Positions 52,250 through 61,364 are shown, counted from the first letter of the stretch. The stretch: DNA of 64,000 nucleotides from Bacillota bacterium (GCA_030057655.1 JASGUQ010000038.1:35675-99674); one strand, 5' to 3'. The notes: generated by a model from the sequence alone, not told the origin. Program-made: numbers and translations.

Positions 52250-53790
52250 AAAAATACAGCATTTTCGCCGTTTTGCTGGCAGCCCTTCTGTTCCTTTCAG
52301 GCTGTACTTCGTCTGTTCCAATTCGGAAAGCCGGACAAGTCACTTTGCCGCCGGTGTCTTTGGAGGTGACCGCTCCAGTTGGCGACACCGGCGAGAGCCT
52401 GACAGAAGCGGTGCTTTTCAGCTTGCCAAACGCGCAGTCAGGCCAACTGGAGTATGTATCTGAGCGCATCCTGCTGTCCAACACCCGCCATCCGGCTGAG
52501 TACGCGATCAGGCGGCTGTTCACCTATCCCGGCACAACACAGGTCAAGGCCTTGACTGATCAGGCACAGTTGAGTTTAAACCCTGGAAGCAGCGTTGAGC
52601 TGTCCGGGGACACGGCAACGGTAAATCTTGCGCCAAGCGCGCTCTCCCTGTCCAATCAGGAACGTTATCTGGTATCCCGCGCGATCACCAACACCCTCAC
52701 CCAGTGGGGAGACATCAAATACGTCAACATCCTCATCAACAGCCGACATCCCGGCCTTGATACCGCAGCCACCCTGCCCCTTGGCGCCCTGACAAGAAGC
52801 CAGGATGGGGATGTCGCTGCCCTGTGGGAGAACGCGGACCGCGTTTCCGCCTCCCAAAGCGGCCCTTTCTCCGCCATCGCGACCCTGTATTATCCGGTCA
52901 GCGCCGGACGGGGCATTCTGGCGGAATCGCGCCTGATCACTGCCAAGGAGAAAAATTTGAGCCAGCTGGCTCAAAGCCTGCTTCAGGCGCTCTCCATCAA
53001 GCCGGATAACCTGCCAAACACCCTGGCCGTACCGGATCTGACCATTCTGTTGGCCCAAGCGCCTGTGATTGTGGAGTCCGCGGGATCAACCGGCCGCATT
53101 GTAAGGCTTCACTTCCAGGAAAGCATGAACGAGGCGCTCATTGCCGCGGGCATTCCGCGGTCTGTCATGATGGCTTCCCTGACCTACACCCTCACGACGT
53201 TCTTGCCGTATACCTCCGGCGTATCAGTTACCATTGGAGATGAAGAGGTAACTGCCGTGGTCCCTGCAGGCTTATATGAAGGCGCGGGCGAGGAAATTGT
53301 TTTTGACAAAGGCGTCATGCAAAGAACCCAGTTTGAACGGTTTTTGCTGAACCACTGCTCTTTGTATTTTAGAAACGCGCAAAACGGGCTGACAGAAACG
53401 CTGCGTCCTGTCCCCTACTATCAGGCAAGCAGCCTGCGCTACCTGATCAACCAACTGATCCAAGGGCCTAAAAACACGGACAGCGTCACCGGGCTTTCTC
53501 CGGTTTTGCCCGATCATCTAAATGATGCCGATCTGCTTGGAATAACAAGAAAAAATGATACGGCTTTGGTTCATTTTTCAGAAAACCTGCGCACGGAAGC
53601 CAAGGCATATACAGACCAGGACGAGTTGATCATGGTGTACGCCATGGTCAATACGCTGACAAAAACGCTGGGCACAGATCAGGTGTGTTTTTTTATCAAC
53701 AACTCCCAGGAAGGGATGTTCGCAAACAGGCTTGACCTGGCCGGCGTCTTCCTGAGAAATGAAGGCATTATCTCAAAAAACGGGTTATAA
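52246..53790 (+). CDS. lipoprotein with three GerMN-like repeats
   Basis: A 514-residue lipoprotein: lipobox LFLSGC (Cys at about 24) after a hydrophobic signal sequence. Three GerMN-like modules follow: about 60-185 (LLSNTRHPAEYAIRRLF), about 210-350 (TLYYPVSAGRGILAESRLI) and about 365-510 (LYFRNAQNGLTETLRPVPYY), each with a strand-helix-strand form and a conserved V-x-T-L or N-T-L-T helix. It overlaps the upstream GerMN gene by 4 bases (ATGA), so both probably act together at the outer face of the membrane. It ends at a bidirectional terminator. Confidence 0.82.
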   Translation: MKKYSIFAVLLAALLFLSGCTSSVPIRKAGQVTLPPVSLEVTAPVGDTGESLTEAVLFSLPNAQSGQLEYVSERILLSNTRHPAEYAIRRLFTYPGTTQVKALTDQAQLSLNPGSSVELSGDTATVNLAPSALSLSNQERYLVSRAITNTLTQWGDIKYVNILINSRHPGLDTAATLPLGALTRSQDGDVAALWENADRVSASQSGPFSAIATLYYPVSAGRGILAESRLITAKEKNLSQLAQSLLQALSIKPDNLPNTLAVPDLTILLAQAPVIVESAGSTGRIVRLHFQESMNEALIAAGIPRSVMMASLTYTLTTFLPYTSGVSVTIGDEEVTAVVPAGLYEGAGEEIVFDKGVMQRTQFERFLLNHCSLYFRNAQNGLTETLRPVPYYQASSLRYLINQLIQGPKNTDSVTGLSPVLPDHLNDADLLGITRKNDTALVHFSENLRTEAKAYTDQDELIMVYAMVNTLTKTLGTDQVCFFINNSQEGMFANRLDLAGVFLRNEGIISKNGL

Positions 53791-53811
53791 TGTTAAAATA
53801 TTACAACACAT

Positions 53812-53841
53812 AAAAAACAGCCTGCTCGGGCTGCTTTTTTT
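53812..53841. terminator. bidirectional terminator
   Basis: CAGCC/GGCTG (53818-53822 with 53829-53833) extended by an A-run and a T-run on either side; ends the GerMN lipoprotein gene on plus and the histidine kinase gene on minus. Confidence 0.82.
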
Positions 53842-53848
53842 ATCGGCT

Positions 53849-55309
53849 TTATCCTTTGTTGAGGGGAAGCTCCACCGTGAACACCGCACCCTGGCCTTCC
53901 GGGCTGTCCACCCTGACGCTTCCGCCATGGAGGTTAACGTATTGCTGAACGATGGACAAGCCAAGGCCTGTTCCGCCTGTTCCCCTGCCCCTGGCCTTAT
54001 CCACCCGGTAAAACCGCTCAAATACGTGCGGAAGGCTTTCTCTGGGAATGCCGGCGCCGGAGTCCGACACAGTCAACACCGCGTCCCTTCCAACACGCTG
54101 CAGGCTTACCTTGATCCAGCCGCCGGGAGGAGTATATTTAACGGCGTTTTCAACCAGGTTATAAACCACCTGCTGCAGTTTCGCCTTGTCCGCGTACATA
54201 TCGCCGCTGTCAGCCAGGTTCAGGGTGATCTCCTGGTTGTTCTGTTCCGCGATGGGGTTTAAACGGTGCTGGGTGTCCTTGATGACCTCAGCCAAACTCA
54301 TCCGCTCCCGGTTGAGCCTGGTGGTGCGGGAATCGGCATGCACCAAGGTTAAAAGATCCGAGACGATGTTGCTGAGCCGGTTGATCTCCTGGTTGACGTC
54401 ATTTAAGAACTCCGTGCGCAGATCGTTATCCATGTCCGGCTGATAGATCAGGCTCTCAATCATGATCTTCATCGTGGCCAGCGGGGTTTTCAGCTCGTGG
54501 CTGGCGTTGGAAACAAACTGATTGCGCGTCTGGTTTAAGGAATCCAGCTGTTCAGACATGGAGTTGAAAGCGAGCGCCAGCTGCCTGATCTCGCCGCTGC
54601 CCCTCACCTGCACACGCACGCCAAGATCGCCTGTTGACATGCTCTTGATCACCCGGGTCATGTCGCTGATGGGCTGGGTTAAAACACGCGAAAAAACCAT
54701 GCCCGCGATAACAGCCGCCAGCGCGACGCCCGCAAACAGGAAGATCATGTTGTTTTGAAGCGTCAAAAGCGACTGCATCATCTCCCTGACGGAGGAAACG
54801 AGCAAAATGACGCCAATCACATGGGAGGACTGGACCACGCTGGCGGTGGAATAACTGACCCATTCATCCCTGGGGGTGAAACCCAGCAGGTTCAGCCGAT
54901 CGACAATTTCACCGGATGCAAGCGAATGCACGCCATAATCCGTCATCTGGCCGGACGCGAGAACGCTGACCACCTCCGGGTAATGAAGGCGCCTGCCCAT
55001 CGCTTCCTGAAAGCTGTCATACTGGACCTTGCCGTCCTTGTCCAACAGAAGCACCCGGCCCCCCAGTTCCGCGCCGGCCTGGCGGACGATCTCGTCGATG
55101 CCCGAGGCGTTTTTGCGGTTTAAATGATCCGCTGCCTGAACAGCCCATTTTTCAAGGCCTGCCCTGTCCCCCTGGATGCGGACATCAAACAAATAATCCC
55201 CCAGCATGTTGATGAGGGTGCCGGCCATCAACAGAAATGACAGCCCGATAATGAAAAAAAAAGCCAGCATGACTTTCCATCTGATGCTGGCGAAAGGGCG
55301 TTTAGTCAT
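53849..55309 (-). CDS. sensor histidine kinase, WalK/PhoR-like
   Basis: A 486-residue kinase: N-terminal membrane segment (AFFFIIGLSFLLMAGTLINML, about 14-34), an extracytoplasmic sensor (about 40-175), second membrane segment (about 180-200), HAMP (about 200-255, LTQPISDMTRVIKSM), HisKA with phospho-His in NASHELKTPLA (about 271), and HATPase with NLVENAVKYTPPGG, DSGAGIPRE and GTGLGLSIV. ATG at 55309 overlaps the response-regulator stop by 8 bases (ATGACTAA). It pairs with that regulator. Confidence 0.93.
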   Translation of the reverse strand: MTKRPFASIRWKVMLAFFFIIGLSFLLMAGTLINMLGDYLFDVRIQGDRAGLEKWAVQAADHLNRKNASGIDEIVRQAGAELGGRVLLLDKDGKVQYDSFQEAMGRRLHYPEVVSVLASGQMTDYGVHSLASGEIVDRLNLLGFTPRDEWVSYSTASVVQSSHVIGVILLVSSVREMMQSLLTLQNNMIFLFAGVALAAVIAGMVFSRVLTQPISDMTRVIKSMSTGDLGVRVQVRGSGEIRQLALAFNSMSEQLDSLNQTRNQFVSNASHELKTPLATMKIMIESLIYQPDMDNDLRTEFLNDVNQEINRLSNIVSDLLTLVHADSRTTRLNRERMSLAEVIKDTQHRLNPIAEQNNQEITLNLADSGDMYADKAKLQQVVYNLVENAVKYTPPGGWIKVSLQRVGRDAVLTVSDSGAGIPRESLPHVFERFYRVDKARGRGTGGTGLGLSIVQQYVNLHGGSVRVDSPEGQGAVFTVELPLNKG

Positions 55310-55997
55310 CACGGTCTGTGAAATAATACCCGACCCCCCACTTGGTAAAAATAAACTCCGGCTGGGTGGGGTTCCGCTCGACCTTCTCACGCAGACGCCT
55401 GATGTGGACGTCTACCGTGCGCTCATCCCCTGCGTAATCATTCTTCCAGACGGCGTCCAGCATTTCTTCGCGGCTGAACACGCGGCCGCGGTTGGTGATA
55501 AATAAGCTGAGCAGGTCAAACTCCTTCGCGGTCAAGCGGATATCCTTGCCGTCCAGGGAAACAGAACGGTTAATTGAGTTGACCGTCAGATCGCGCACCT
55601 TGATGATCTTGCTTTCCTCGGCAGAACTTGCAGGAACGACACGGCGCAGGATGGACTTGATACGCGCCTTAACTTCCAAAATATTGAATGGCTTGGTCAT
55701 GTAATCATCCGCGCCATACTCCAGGCCCAGGATCTTGTCCATGTCCTCGCCCTTGGCTGTCAGCATGATGATGGGGACGTTGGAAACCTCGCGGATGCGC
55801 TGGCAGACCACAATACCATCTAATTTGGGCAGCATCACATCCAGCAGCACCAGGTCCACCTGGTTGTTGTGGAAAACATTGAGCGCTTCCTCGCCGTCAT
55901 AGGCAACAAGCGTTTCATACCCGTCTTTTTCCAAAGTGAACTTGAGGCCTTTGATCAGGATGGGTTCATCATCCACCAGCAGAATACGCTTGGCCAA
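55302..55997 (-). CDS. OmpR/PhoB-family response regulator (WalR-like)
   Basis: A 231-residue regulator. The receiver domain has DDEP (acidic pair near 9-10), the phospho-acceptor Asp in LLDVMLP (about 53), the Thr in LTAKG and Lys in KPF; the C-terminal winged helix (about 135-230) has the recognition-helix region DERTVDVHIRRLREK. TTG at 55997 is the start, with GGAAGG 11 bases upstream. Promoter at 56044-56071. WalR or PhoP type cannot be told apart from sequence alone. Confidence 0.93.
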   Translation of the reverse strand: MAKRILLVDDEPILIKGLKFTLEKDGYETLVAYDGEEALNVFHNNQVDLVLLDVMLPKLDGIVVCQRIREVSNVPIIMLTAKGEDMDKILGLEYGADDYMTKPFNILEVKARIKSILRRVVPASSAEESKIIKVRDLTVNSINRSVSLDGKDIRLTAKEFDLLSLFITNRGRVFSREEMLDAVWKNDYAGDERTVDVHIRRLREKVERNPTQPEFIFTKWGVGYYFTDRDD

Positions 55998-56043
55998 TTT
56001 GAATCATTCCTTCCTTGCTGATTTGCAGACATTGCTGAAGATA

Positions 56044-56071
56044 ATTATAGCAAAAAAGCGAAGAAATGCAA
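56044..56071 (-). promoter_or_regulatory. promoter of two-component pair
   Basis: TTGCAT (plus 56066-56071), 16-base spacer, perfect TATAAT (plus 56044-56049) with TGC before it (extended -10). Confidence 0.75.
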
Positions 56072-56120
56072 GCGATTTGCAACATAAACTTCACAATTGG
56101 AAATTTATTTTAAATTTATA

Positions 56121-56146
56121 GGAGCGGTTTGCGCGGAAACCGCTCC
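56121..56146. terminator. hairpin after hypothetical membrane-anchored gene
   Basis: A perfect 10-bp stem GGAGCGGTTT/AAACCGCTCC with a 6-base loop, 5 bases after the stop of the minus-strand gene. Only an AT-rich tract follows, no clean T-run. Confidence 0.6.
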
Positions 56147-56151
56147 AGGAT

Positions 56152-56667
56152 TTATAAGGCCCTCTGCCCGGGTCTTTGAAACCTGCGGGCAGCGGACAGG
56201 GGCCTTGTCAGGATCTCTTTTGCAACCACGGCCTGCACCAGGGCGCTTCTTGAGAACTCCGGGATCACCCGCGGCGCAGGGCGCGGCGAGACAGGCTTTG
56301 GAGCCTGACTCTTTTCCTGAACCTCAACAGGTAAGGTTGCCTCCCGCTTGGGCGTGACAGGCGCTTCGTCCTCTGTAAAAATCGTGCCCTCAAACGCATC
56401 TGAAAGACGATGATCCGAGCCGGCAGTTTCCAAACTGCCGGGAACAATTGGGGCAGCCTGATCAAAAGGCAAGGGAGGCGGAACGGTGTATTGTACTTTT
56501 GCCGGCTTTTTTACCGGATCTTTTACCGATCCTTTTGCCGGCTGCCTTGCGCTTTGCGCAGGTTTGCCCGATACATTCTTATTTTTTGTGACTTTCTTAG
56601 TTACTCTTTTGTACACGAAATAAATAACCGCCAGCAAAGGAAGAATGTTGCTTAAAAACTCACCCAC
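56152..56667 (-). CDS. hypothetical membrane-anchored protein
   Basis: A 171-residue protein with one N-terminal hydrophobic segment (FLSNILPLLAVIYFVY, about 4-19) followed by a lysine-rich stretch and a proline-rich, probably disordered region (VPPPLPFDQAAP, KPVSPRPAPRV). GTG at 56667 is preceded by GGGAGGG. It follows floA by 34 bases and may be co-transcribed with it. No function can be assigned. Confidence 0.55.
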   Translation of the reverse strand: MGEFLSNILPLLAVIYFVYKRVTKKVTKNKNVSGKPAQSARQPAKGSVKDPVKKPAKVQYTVPPPLPFDQAAPIVPGSLETAGSDHRLSDAFEGTIFTEDEAPVTPKREATLPVEVQEKSQAPKPVSPRPAPRVIPEFSRSALVQAVVAKEILTRPLSAARRFQRPGQRAL

Positions 56668-56701
56668 CGCTTTCCCTCCCTTCCTTTAGATTTTATTTCA
56701 C

Positions 56702-57691
56702 TCATTGCTGGTTCAAACCGGAAGAACCGGGATCGGCAGCCTTGGAGATGCCGTCGCGCATCTGGGTGTCCGCCATCAGATTCTGCATTTGATAATAGTC
56801 CATCACGCCCAGTTTGCCGCTTCGCAGGGCCTCCGCCATGGCAAGGGGCACCTCCGCCTCGGCGGCGACCACCTTGGCGCGCATCTCCTGGACTTCGGCC
56901 TTCATCTCCTGCTCGCGGGCAACCGCCATGGCGCGGCGCTCTTCCGCACGGGCCTGGGCGATGCGCCTGTCAGCCTCCGCCTGATCCATCTGCAATTGGG
57001 CGCCGATGTTGCGGCCAACATCCACATCCGCGATGTCAATGGAGAGAATTTCAAAAGCAGTTCCGGCATCCAGGCCTTTATCCAGCACAGTGCGGCTGAT
57101 GAGGTCCGGGTTTTCCAAAACTTCCTTGTGGGAAGCGGAGGAGCCGATGGTGGTGACAATGCCTTCGCCGACACGGGCCATGACCGTTTCCTCACCGGCG
57201 CCGCCGACCAGTTGCTGAATGTTGGTGCGGACGGTGACACGCGCCTTGGCGCGCAGTTCAATACCGTCCTTGGCGATGGCCGCGACGGGCGGGGACTCGA
57301 TAACCTTGGGGATAACGCTCATCTGAACGGCCTGGAGCACGTCGCGCCCGGCCAGGTCAATGGCGCAGGTCTGTTCAAAGGTCAGTTTGATGCCGGCCTG
57401 CTGGGCGGAAATCAAAGCTTTGACGACGCGCTCAATGTTGCCGCCTGCCAGGAAATGCTTCTCAAGCTGGTTGACCGTCAGGTTCAAACCGGCTTTGCTG
57501 GAAGTAATCAGGGCATCCACCAGGCGCTGAGGAGAAATGCGGCGCAGGCGCATACCGATCAGGGTAAAAATGGTCAAAGGCACGCCCGAAGCGCGGGCGC
57601 GAATCCAAAGGCCGATGGGCACATAGCGGAAAAAGATCAGAAACAGCAGGATAACAGCAATTACAATAATTCCCAACAAGATCTCCGGCAT
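56702..57691 (-). CDS. floA: flotillin-like protein FloA
   Basis: A 329-residue SPFH protein. It starts with a membrane hairpin segment ([17 protein letters not shown]), has the family's WIRARASGV and [13 protein letters not shown] stretches, the SPFH domain and a helical C-terminus rich in Ala-Glu-Arg ([19 protein letters not shown]). It would organise membrane microdomains. ATG at 57691 has TGGAGG upstream. It lies 28 bases after nfeD; the NfeD-FloA pair (yqeZ-yqfA type) is widespread in Bacillota. Confidence 0.95.
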   Translation of the reverse strand: MPEILLGIIVIAVILLFLIFFRYVPIGLWIRARASGVPLTIFTLIGMRLRRISPQRLVDALITSSKAGLNLTVNQLEKHFLAGGNIERVVKALISAQQAGIKLTFEQTCAIDLAGRDVLQAVQMSVIPKVIESPPVAAIAKDGIELRAKARVTVRTNIQQLVGGAGEETVMARVGEGIVTTIGSSASHKEVLENPDLISRTVLDKGLDAGTAFEILSIDIADVDVGRNIGAQLQMDQAEADRRIAQARAEERRAMAVAREQEMKAEVQEMRAKVVAAEAEVPLAMAEALRSGKLGVMDYYQMQNLMADTQMRDGISKAADPGSSGLNQQ

Positions 57692-57719
57692 AAAAGAACC
57701 TCCATAATAATCAAACAGT

Positions 57720-58226
57720 TCAAACATTGTTTTTAACCTCTTCTACCAAAATCCTGGCGCCTTCCACTTCTTTCACAACAACCGCAGCGCCTTTCCCGAT
57801 AAACTCACCGGCGGAAACCACATTTAAACGGGCATCGCCAAACTCCGCGATACCGGCCGGGCGCAGGACTGTCTGCGTGATTCCGGTCTGTCCCAGGTAA
57901 GCGCCGAAATCTTCAGAGGCTGAGAAGCCTTCATCCTGGCTCTGCCCGCCTTTTAAAACAAGGGGCGACTTGGAGAGTTTGCCCTTTGAAGCGGATCTCA
58001 AGGAAAGCGCAATCGCCGCTCCGCCAATCACCAACTCCGCGACAGCTACGCCCAGGCCAGCCAGAGCGCCATACTTAGTCCAGTTAAAGTAAACGCCTGC
58101 CAGGAGCAGGGCTATCCCTGAGATGCCCGGGATCCCAAAGCCCGGCATGAACATTTCAATGACCAGCAAACCAACACCAAAGACAATGCAGATGATAATG
58201 GCAAGGTTTTCCGCAAGAAAATCCAT
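57720..58226 (-). CDS. NfeD family membrane protein
   Basis: A 168-residue protein with three to four membrane segments ([55 protein letters not shown]) and a C-terminal OB-fold NfeD domain (about 100-165, [16 protein letters not shown] then [16 protein letters not shown]). It lacks the long ClpP-like N-terminal domain, i.e. the short NfeD form. It partners with FloA downstream. AAGGAGG lies directly before the ATG. Confidence 0.93.
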   Translation of the reverse strand: MDFLAENLAIIICIVFGVGLLVIEMFMPGFGIPGISGIALLLAGVYFNWTKYGALAGLGVAVAELVIGGAAIALSLRSASKGKLSKSPLVLKGGQSQDEGFSASEDFGAYLGQTGITQTVLRPAGIAEFGDARLNVVSAGEFIGKGAAVVVKEVEGARILVEEVKNNV

Positions 58227-58246
58227 ACAAATACCTCCTTATTTCT

Positions 58247-58252
58247 ATTATA
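58247..58252 (-). promoter_or_regulatory. -10 element of nfeD-floA
   Basis: A perfect TATAAT on the minus strand (plus 58247-58252), about 20 bases before the start codon; no good -35 at 16-18 bases. Confidence 0.45.
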
Positions 58253-58308
58253 CCCGAAAACGGACAGGGCCGGATTAAAAAACAAGCGCTCCTCAGCCTG
58301 CGCTGTTC

Positions 58309-58887
58309 TCAGGAAGTTGATGCTTCGCTTGATTCCAGCTCCGCCAGCTTGTCCCGGACGAGCTTCAGATCTTCCCAGGCAGGTCTTTTCTTTCCCGGGT
58401 CGCGCAGGAGCGCGGCCGGATGAAAAGTGGGCATGATATAAACGCCTTTTGATATGATCCATTTGCCGCGGCAGGCAGTGATGCGCTTGTCCTCCCCCAT
58501 GAGGGTTTTCAGCGCTGTTGCGCCAAGCAGCATGATGATTCGAGGCCTGATCAGCGCGGTCTGCGCGCGCAGGAAGGGCAGACAGGTTTCTGCCTCCTGC
58601 GGCAGGGGCACGCGGTTGCCGGGCGGGCGGCACTTGACGATGTTGGCGATGAACACTTCTTCCCGCGTCAGGTTGATGGCCGCCAGCATTTTGGTGAGCA
58701 ACTGGCCGGCTGCGCCGACAAAAGCCAGCCCTTCCAGATCTTCCTGCGCGCCTGGCCCTTCCCCGATGAGCATAAGCCGCGCGGAATGACTGCCCTGGCC
58801 CGGAACCTTGTTTGTAATCGAACGGGAAAGCGGGCAGGCGGTGCAGGCCTGGATGCGCGCAGTTAATTCTTCCCAGGAGATATTCAT
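58309..58887 (-). CDS. family 4 uracil-DNA glycosylase
   Basis: A 192-residue uracil-DNA glycosylase of the iron-sulfur family 4 type. Visible: CTACPLS (Cys pair, residues 14-17), GEGPGAQEDLEG (motif A, about 40), FVGAAGQLL, NIVKCRPPGNR and ETCLPFL (remaining cysteines of the [4Fe-4S] cluster) and MPTFHPAALLR (motif B, about 155). It removes uracil from DNA for base-excision repair. Its ATG is 1 base after the stop of the small membrane protein, so translation is coupled. Confidence 0.94.
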   Translation of the reverse strand: MNISWEELTARIQACTACPLSRSITNKVPGQGSHSARLMLIGEGPGAQEDLEGLAFVGAAGQLLTKMLAAINLTREEVFIANIVKCRPPGNRVPLPQEAETCLPFLRAQTALIRPRIIMLLGATALKTLMGEDKRITACRGKWIISKGVYIMPTFHPAALLRDPGKKRPAWEDLKLVRDKLAELESSEASTS

Positions 58888-58888
58888 G

Positions 58889-59098
58889 TCAAAAGCGGTT
58901 GTTGATGAAAGTGAAGGTATTGGTGATATCACGCCTGAGCCAACTGACCAGGCTGAAAATGAGCAGCAGCATCAAAAGAATGACAACCACCCCCAGGATG
59001 ACGCCGACAAAATCGCTCATCCCTGCGGCGAAGCGCAGGCGGTCCTTCCGCGCCTGCAGTTCTTCCTCTTTTTGCTCAAAATAATCCTGATGATCCAT
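58889..59098 (-). CDS. small single-pass membrane protein
   Basis: A 69-residue protein: charged N-terminus (residues 1-22, EQKEEELQARKDRLRF) and one long hydrophobic segment (about 30-52, VGVILGVVVILLMLLLIFSLVSW). A clear GGAGG lies 7 bases upstream of its ATG and a promoter at 59118-59146 precedes it, so it is a real gene. It is coupled to the uracil-DNA glycosylase; its function is unknown. Confidence 0.75.
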   Translation of the reverse strand: MDHQDYFEQKEEELQARKDRLRFAAGMSDFVGVILGVVVILLMLLLIFSLVSWLRRDITNTFTFINNRF

Positions 59099-59117
59099 AA
59101 AGCAACCTCCGTTAGGT

Positions 59118-59146
59118 AGTGTACAACAACGCCAGCCCGCTTACAA
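59118..59146 (-). promoter_or_regulatory. promoter of small membrane protein/glycosylase pair
   Basis: TTGTAA (plus 59141-59146), 17-base spacer, TACACT (plus 59118-59123), ahead of the GGAGG of the small gene. Confidence 0.5.
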
Positions 59147-59173
59147 GAAAATAAACCGGATGATAATTAAATA

Positions 59174-59192
59174 GCCGCGGAAAGCCCGCGGC
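59174..59192 (-). terminator. terminator after PDZ protein gene
   Basis: GCCGCGG/CCGCGGC stem (59174-59180 with 59186-59192), 5-base loop, about 30 bases after the stop codon. The downstream tract is AT-rich (TATTTAATTA) rather than a pure T-run. Confidence 0.6.
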
Positions 59193-59223
59193 CTTAAATA
59201 TGCTTAATCAGCGCGAAAGTGAT

Positions 59224-60054
59224 TCAGTCTTTTTTGAGGGTTCCTGCCATCAGCTCGTTCCCGCGCAGCCATGAAAAGACAATGGTTTCGCCATTGGCCA
59301 TTTTGGCCTTGCCCAGTTCAAGCGCGCGCAAATCCTCCGCCAGCGCGATGCCATCCACCGAAACCAGCAGGTCATCTTTCTGAAGGCCTAATTTTTCAGC
59401 CAGAGAACCTTCCTCAATCTCTATCACCCAAAGACCGCCGTGGCTCTTGTTGTAATAAGGCGCCATTTCCTCGCTCAGGACAGAGAAATCAATTGTTACT
59501 CCAAGGGTAAAGCTTGCGGACAGTTCCTTTTCCTGCGCGGTCAGCCCGGGGTAGTAGGTGCCGCCGGGGGCTGGCGAACGCTTGGTCCCATCGGTGTGAT
59601 TCCAGAGCATGACGGAGGGGGACACATAGAACTCTTCGCCTGTGGCGCGTTTGTAGTAGCTGACCGCAGCGCGGGCAATGGAGGCGTCCTTGTACTCCTT
59701 GGGGACAAGCACAGTAAAAGAGCTTCTCTTTTTGGACTCAAGCGGCGTTTTGAACACCAGGGGATTCTTGACGCTGCAGACGCGCAATTCTTTAAAAAAC
59801 CCATCCATATCAGGAGAGTAGGCCAAAACAGGCTGGTAGTTATTATCCAGCATCACCACCTCGAGCACAAACTCAGAAATGGGGTGCGATGAATAATTCC
59901 CGAAGGTAATAACAATCTTGCGCTCCTGATTCTCTTCCACCATCTCCATTTTTTCAACAAAGATGCCGTAGGCTTCCTCAATATACTCGTTAGCGGAAGC
60001 GGGAACAGCAAACGTCACCAGCAGCAACAGAAGAATTCCGATTTTCTTCAGCAT
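59224..60054 (-). CDS. exported PDZ-domain protein
   Basis: A 276-residue protein with a signal peptide (IGILLLLLVTFAVPASA, cleavage near 21; no lipobox). The middle is beta-rich, and the C-terminal 80 residues form a PDZ-like domain (GGLWVIEIEEGSLAEKLGL, about 208-226, then KDDLLVSVDGIAL). No peptidase motif is present, so it may bind envelope proteins rather than cut them. GGAGG precedes the ATG. It is a single-gene unit. Confidence 0.75.
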   Translation of the reverse strand: MLKKIGILLLLLVTFAVPASANEYIEEAYGIFVEKMEMVEENQERKIVITFGNYSSHPISEFVLEVVMLDNNYQPVLAYSPDMDGFFKELRVCSVKNPLVFKTPLESKKRSSFTVLVPKEYKDASIARAAVSYYKRATGEEFYVSPSVMLWNHTDGTKRSPAPGGTYYPGLTAQEKELSASFTLGVTIDFSVLSEEMAPYYNKSHGGLWVIEIEEGSLAEKLGLQKDDLLVSVDGIALAEDLRALELGKAKMANGETIVFSWLRGNELMAGTLKKD

Positions 60055-60193
60055 TGTTTCCTCCGTTCTTGACTTGTCTTAAATCTGAGCTCGCAACATT
60101 TACAAGCTATCTGATTATTGCACAATTCACACAGAACAGAAAGCAGAAAAATAAGATTTTATCGACATTTTACTGTTCAATGACATTGAAATA

Positions 60194-60202
60194 TGCTATC
60201 CT
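60194..60202 (+). promoter_or_regulatory. extended -10 of nucleotidyltransferase gene
   Basis: TGC followed by TATCCT (60197-60202) with TGTTCA at 17 bases as a poor -35; 28 bases before the ATG. Confidence 0.45.
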
Positions 60203-60230
60203 AACTCATAATAAACAATGGGAGGACAAG

Positions 60231-61145
60231 ATGAGCAAGAAACCAATTCTGGTCGTGATGGCAGCCGGCATCGGCAGCCGCTTTGGCGGTTTGAAACAGA
60301 TGACCCCTTTTGGCCTTCACGGAGAAAGCCTGATTGATTATTCCCTTTATGACGCGCTGAGAGCTGGTTTTGAGCGCGTGGTGTTCATTGTGAACAAGAA
60401 AATCAGAGATGATTTCCGGGATCTGGTCGGCAAAAATGTGGAAGACAGGATGGAAGTACACTACGCGAACCAGGAACTGGACAAGCTGCCTGAGGGGATG
60501 ACGGTGCCCGAAGGCCGCGGCAAACCCTGGGGCACCGCGCACGCCATTCTTTGCGCCAAAGATTTTATCGACGCTCCGTTTTGCGCGCTCAACGGCGATG
60601 ATTTCTATGGCCTGGACGCGATGACGCAGATTTTTAACTTCTTAAACAGCAACCCGCCGGAGAATTCCTACGCGATGGCCGGGTTTGAGCTTCAAAACAC
60701 CCTGTCTGACGCGGGCTATGTGTCCCGCGGAGAGTGCAAGGTGAACGACAAAGGCTACCTGGACAGCATTGTGGAACGGCTGCACATCATTCCCACCATT
60801 GACGGCCCCATGTACACGCTTGACAATGAAAACTACAAAAGAATTCCAGGAGACACCACCGTGTCCATGAACATGTGGGCCTTTACCCCCGGGCTTTTGA
60901 ACCACATTGAGGAGCGCTTCGCGGCTTTCTATGAGGAAGCGATGAGGAGCAACCCCCTGAAAGCCGAGTTCTACCTGCCCAACCTTATGGGTGACCTTCT
61001 AAAGGATAACCTCGTGAGCGTCAAGGTGCTGACCAGCAAGGACCGCTGGTTTGGTGTGACCAACGCCTCTGACCGTCCCCTGGTTGAAAAGGCGCTCAGG
61101 GATTTGACTGAACAGGGCAAATATCCCAACGGGCTTTGGAAGTAA
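60231..61145 (+). CDS. sugar-phosphate nucleotidyltransferase
   Basis: A 304-residue NTP-transferase-fold enzyme. The nucleotide-binding signature is VMAAGIGSRFGGLKQM (about residues 8-23), with catalytic-type Asp in CALNGDDFYG (about 122). Family members make nucleotide-activated sugars from NTP and sugar 1-phosphate; the sugar is not evident. In-frame codons extend well upstream, but the GGGAGGACAAG before 60231 fixes the start there. It stands alone between the PDZ gene and a bidirectional terminator. Confidence 0.88.
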   Translation: MSKKPILVVMAAGIGSRFGGLKQMTPFGLHGESLIDYSLYDALRAGFERVVFIVNKKIRDDFRDLVGKNVEDRMEVHYANQELDKLPEGMTVPEGRGKPWGTAHAILCAKDFIDAPFCALNGDDFYGLDAMTQIFNFLNSNPPENSYAMAGFELQNTLSDAGYVSRGECKVNDKGYLDSIVERLHIIPTIDGPMYTLDNENYKRIPGDTTVSMNMWAFTPGLLNHIEERFAAFYEEAMRSNPLKAEFYLPNLMGDLLKDNLVSVKVLTSKDRWFGVTNASDRPLVEKALRDLTEQGKYPNGLWK

Positions 61146-61256
61146 CTTCAGTCAACATCACTGGCTTGCTTGACCGATTGGATACGCAAGGTCGTTTAGG
61201 TTGGGTGGCAGTGCCTGAAAACTCACTGAATCTCTGATAACCGCACGATTTATACA

Positions 61257-61290
61257 AAAGTACATGTCGCCCGATGGTGACATGTACTTT
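61257..61290. repeat. perfect 12-bp inverted repeat
   Basis: AAAGTACATGTC (61257-61268) and GACATGTACTTT (61279-61290) are exact complements around a 10-base loop. No T-run follows. It lies in the convergent spacer after the nucleotidyltransferase gene; role unknown. Confidence 0.6.
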
Positions 61291-61322
61291 GGTATTATAC
61301 ATTAGAAAATAAAAGGCACAGC

Positions 61323-61364
61323 AAAAAACCACCTTGACTGTTTCCTGTCATGGTGGTTTTTTTT
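61323..61364. terminator. bidirectional terminator
   Basis: AAAAAACCACC-T-TGAC (61323-61338) pairs with GTCA-T-GGTGGTTTTTT (61347-61362), one T-T mismatch, followed by further T on the plus strand and by T from the A-run on the minus strand. It separates convergent genes. Confidence 0.88.

Noticed and set aside
56705..57736. 343-codon plus-strand frame opposite floA
   Set aside because: Shadow frame; floA on the minus strand has the full SPFH family pattern and a ribosome binding site.
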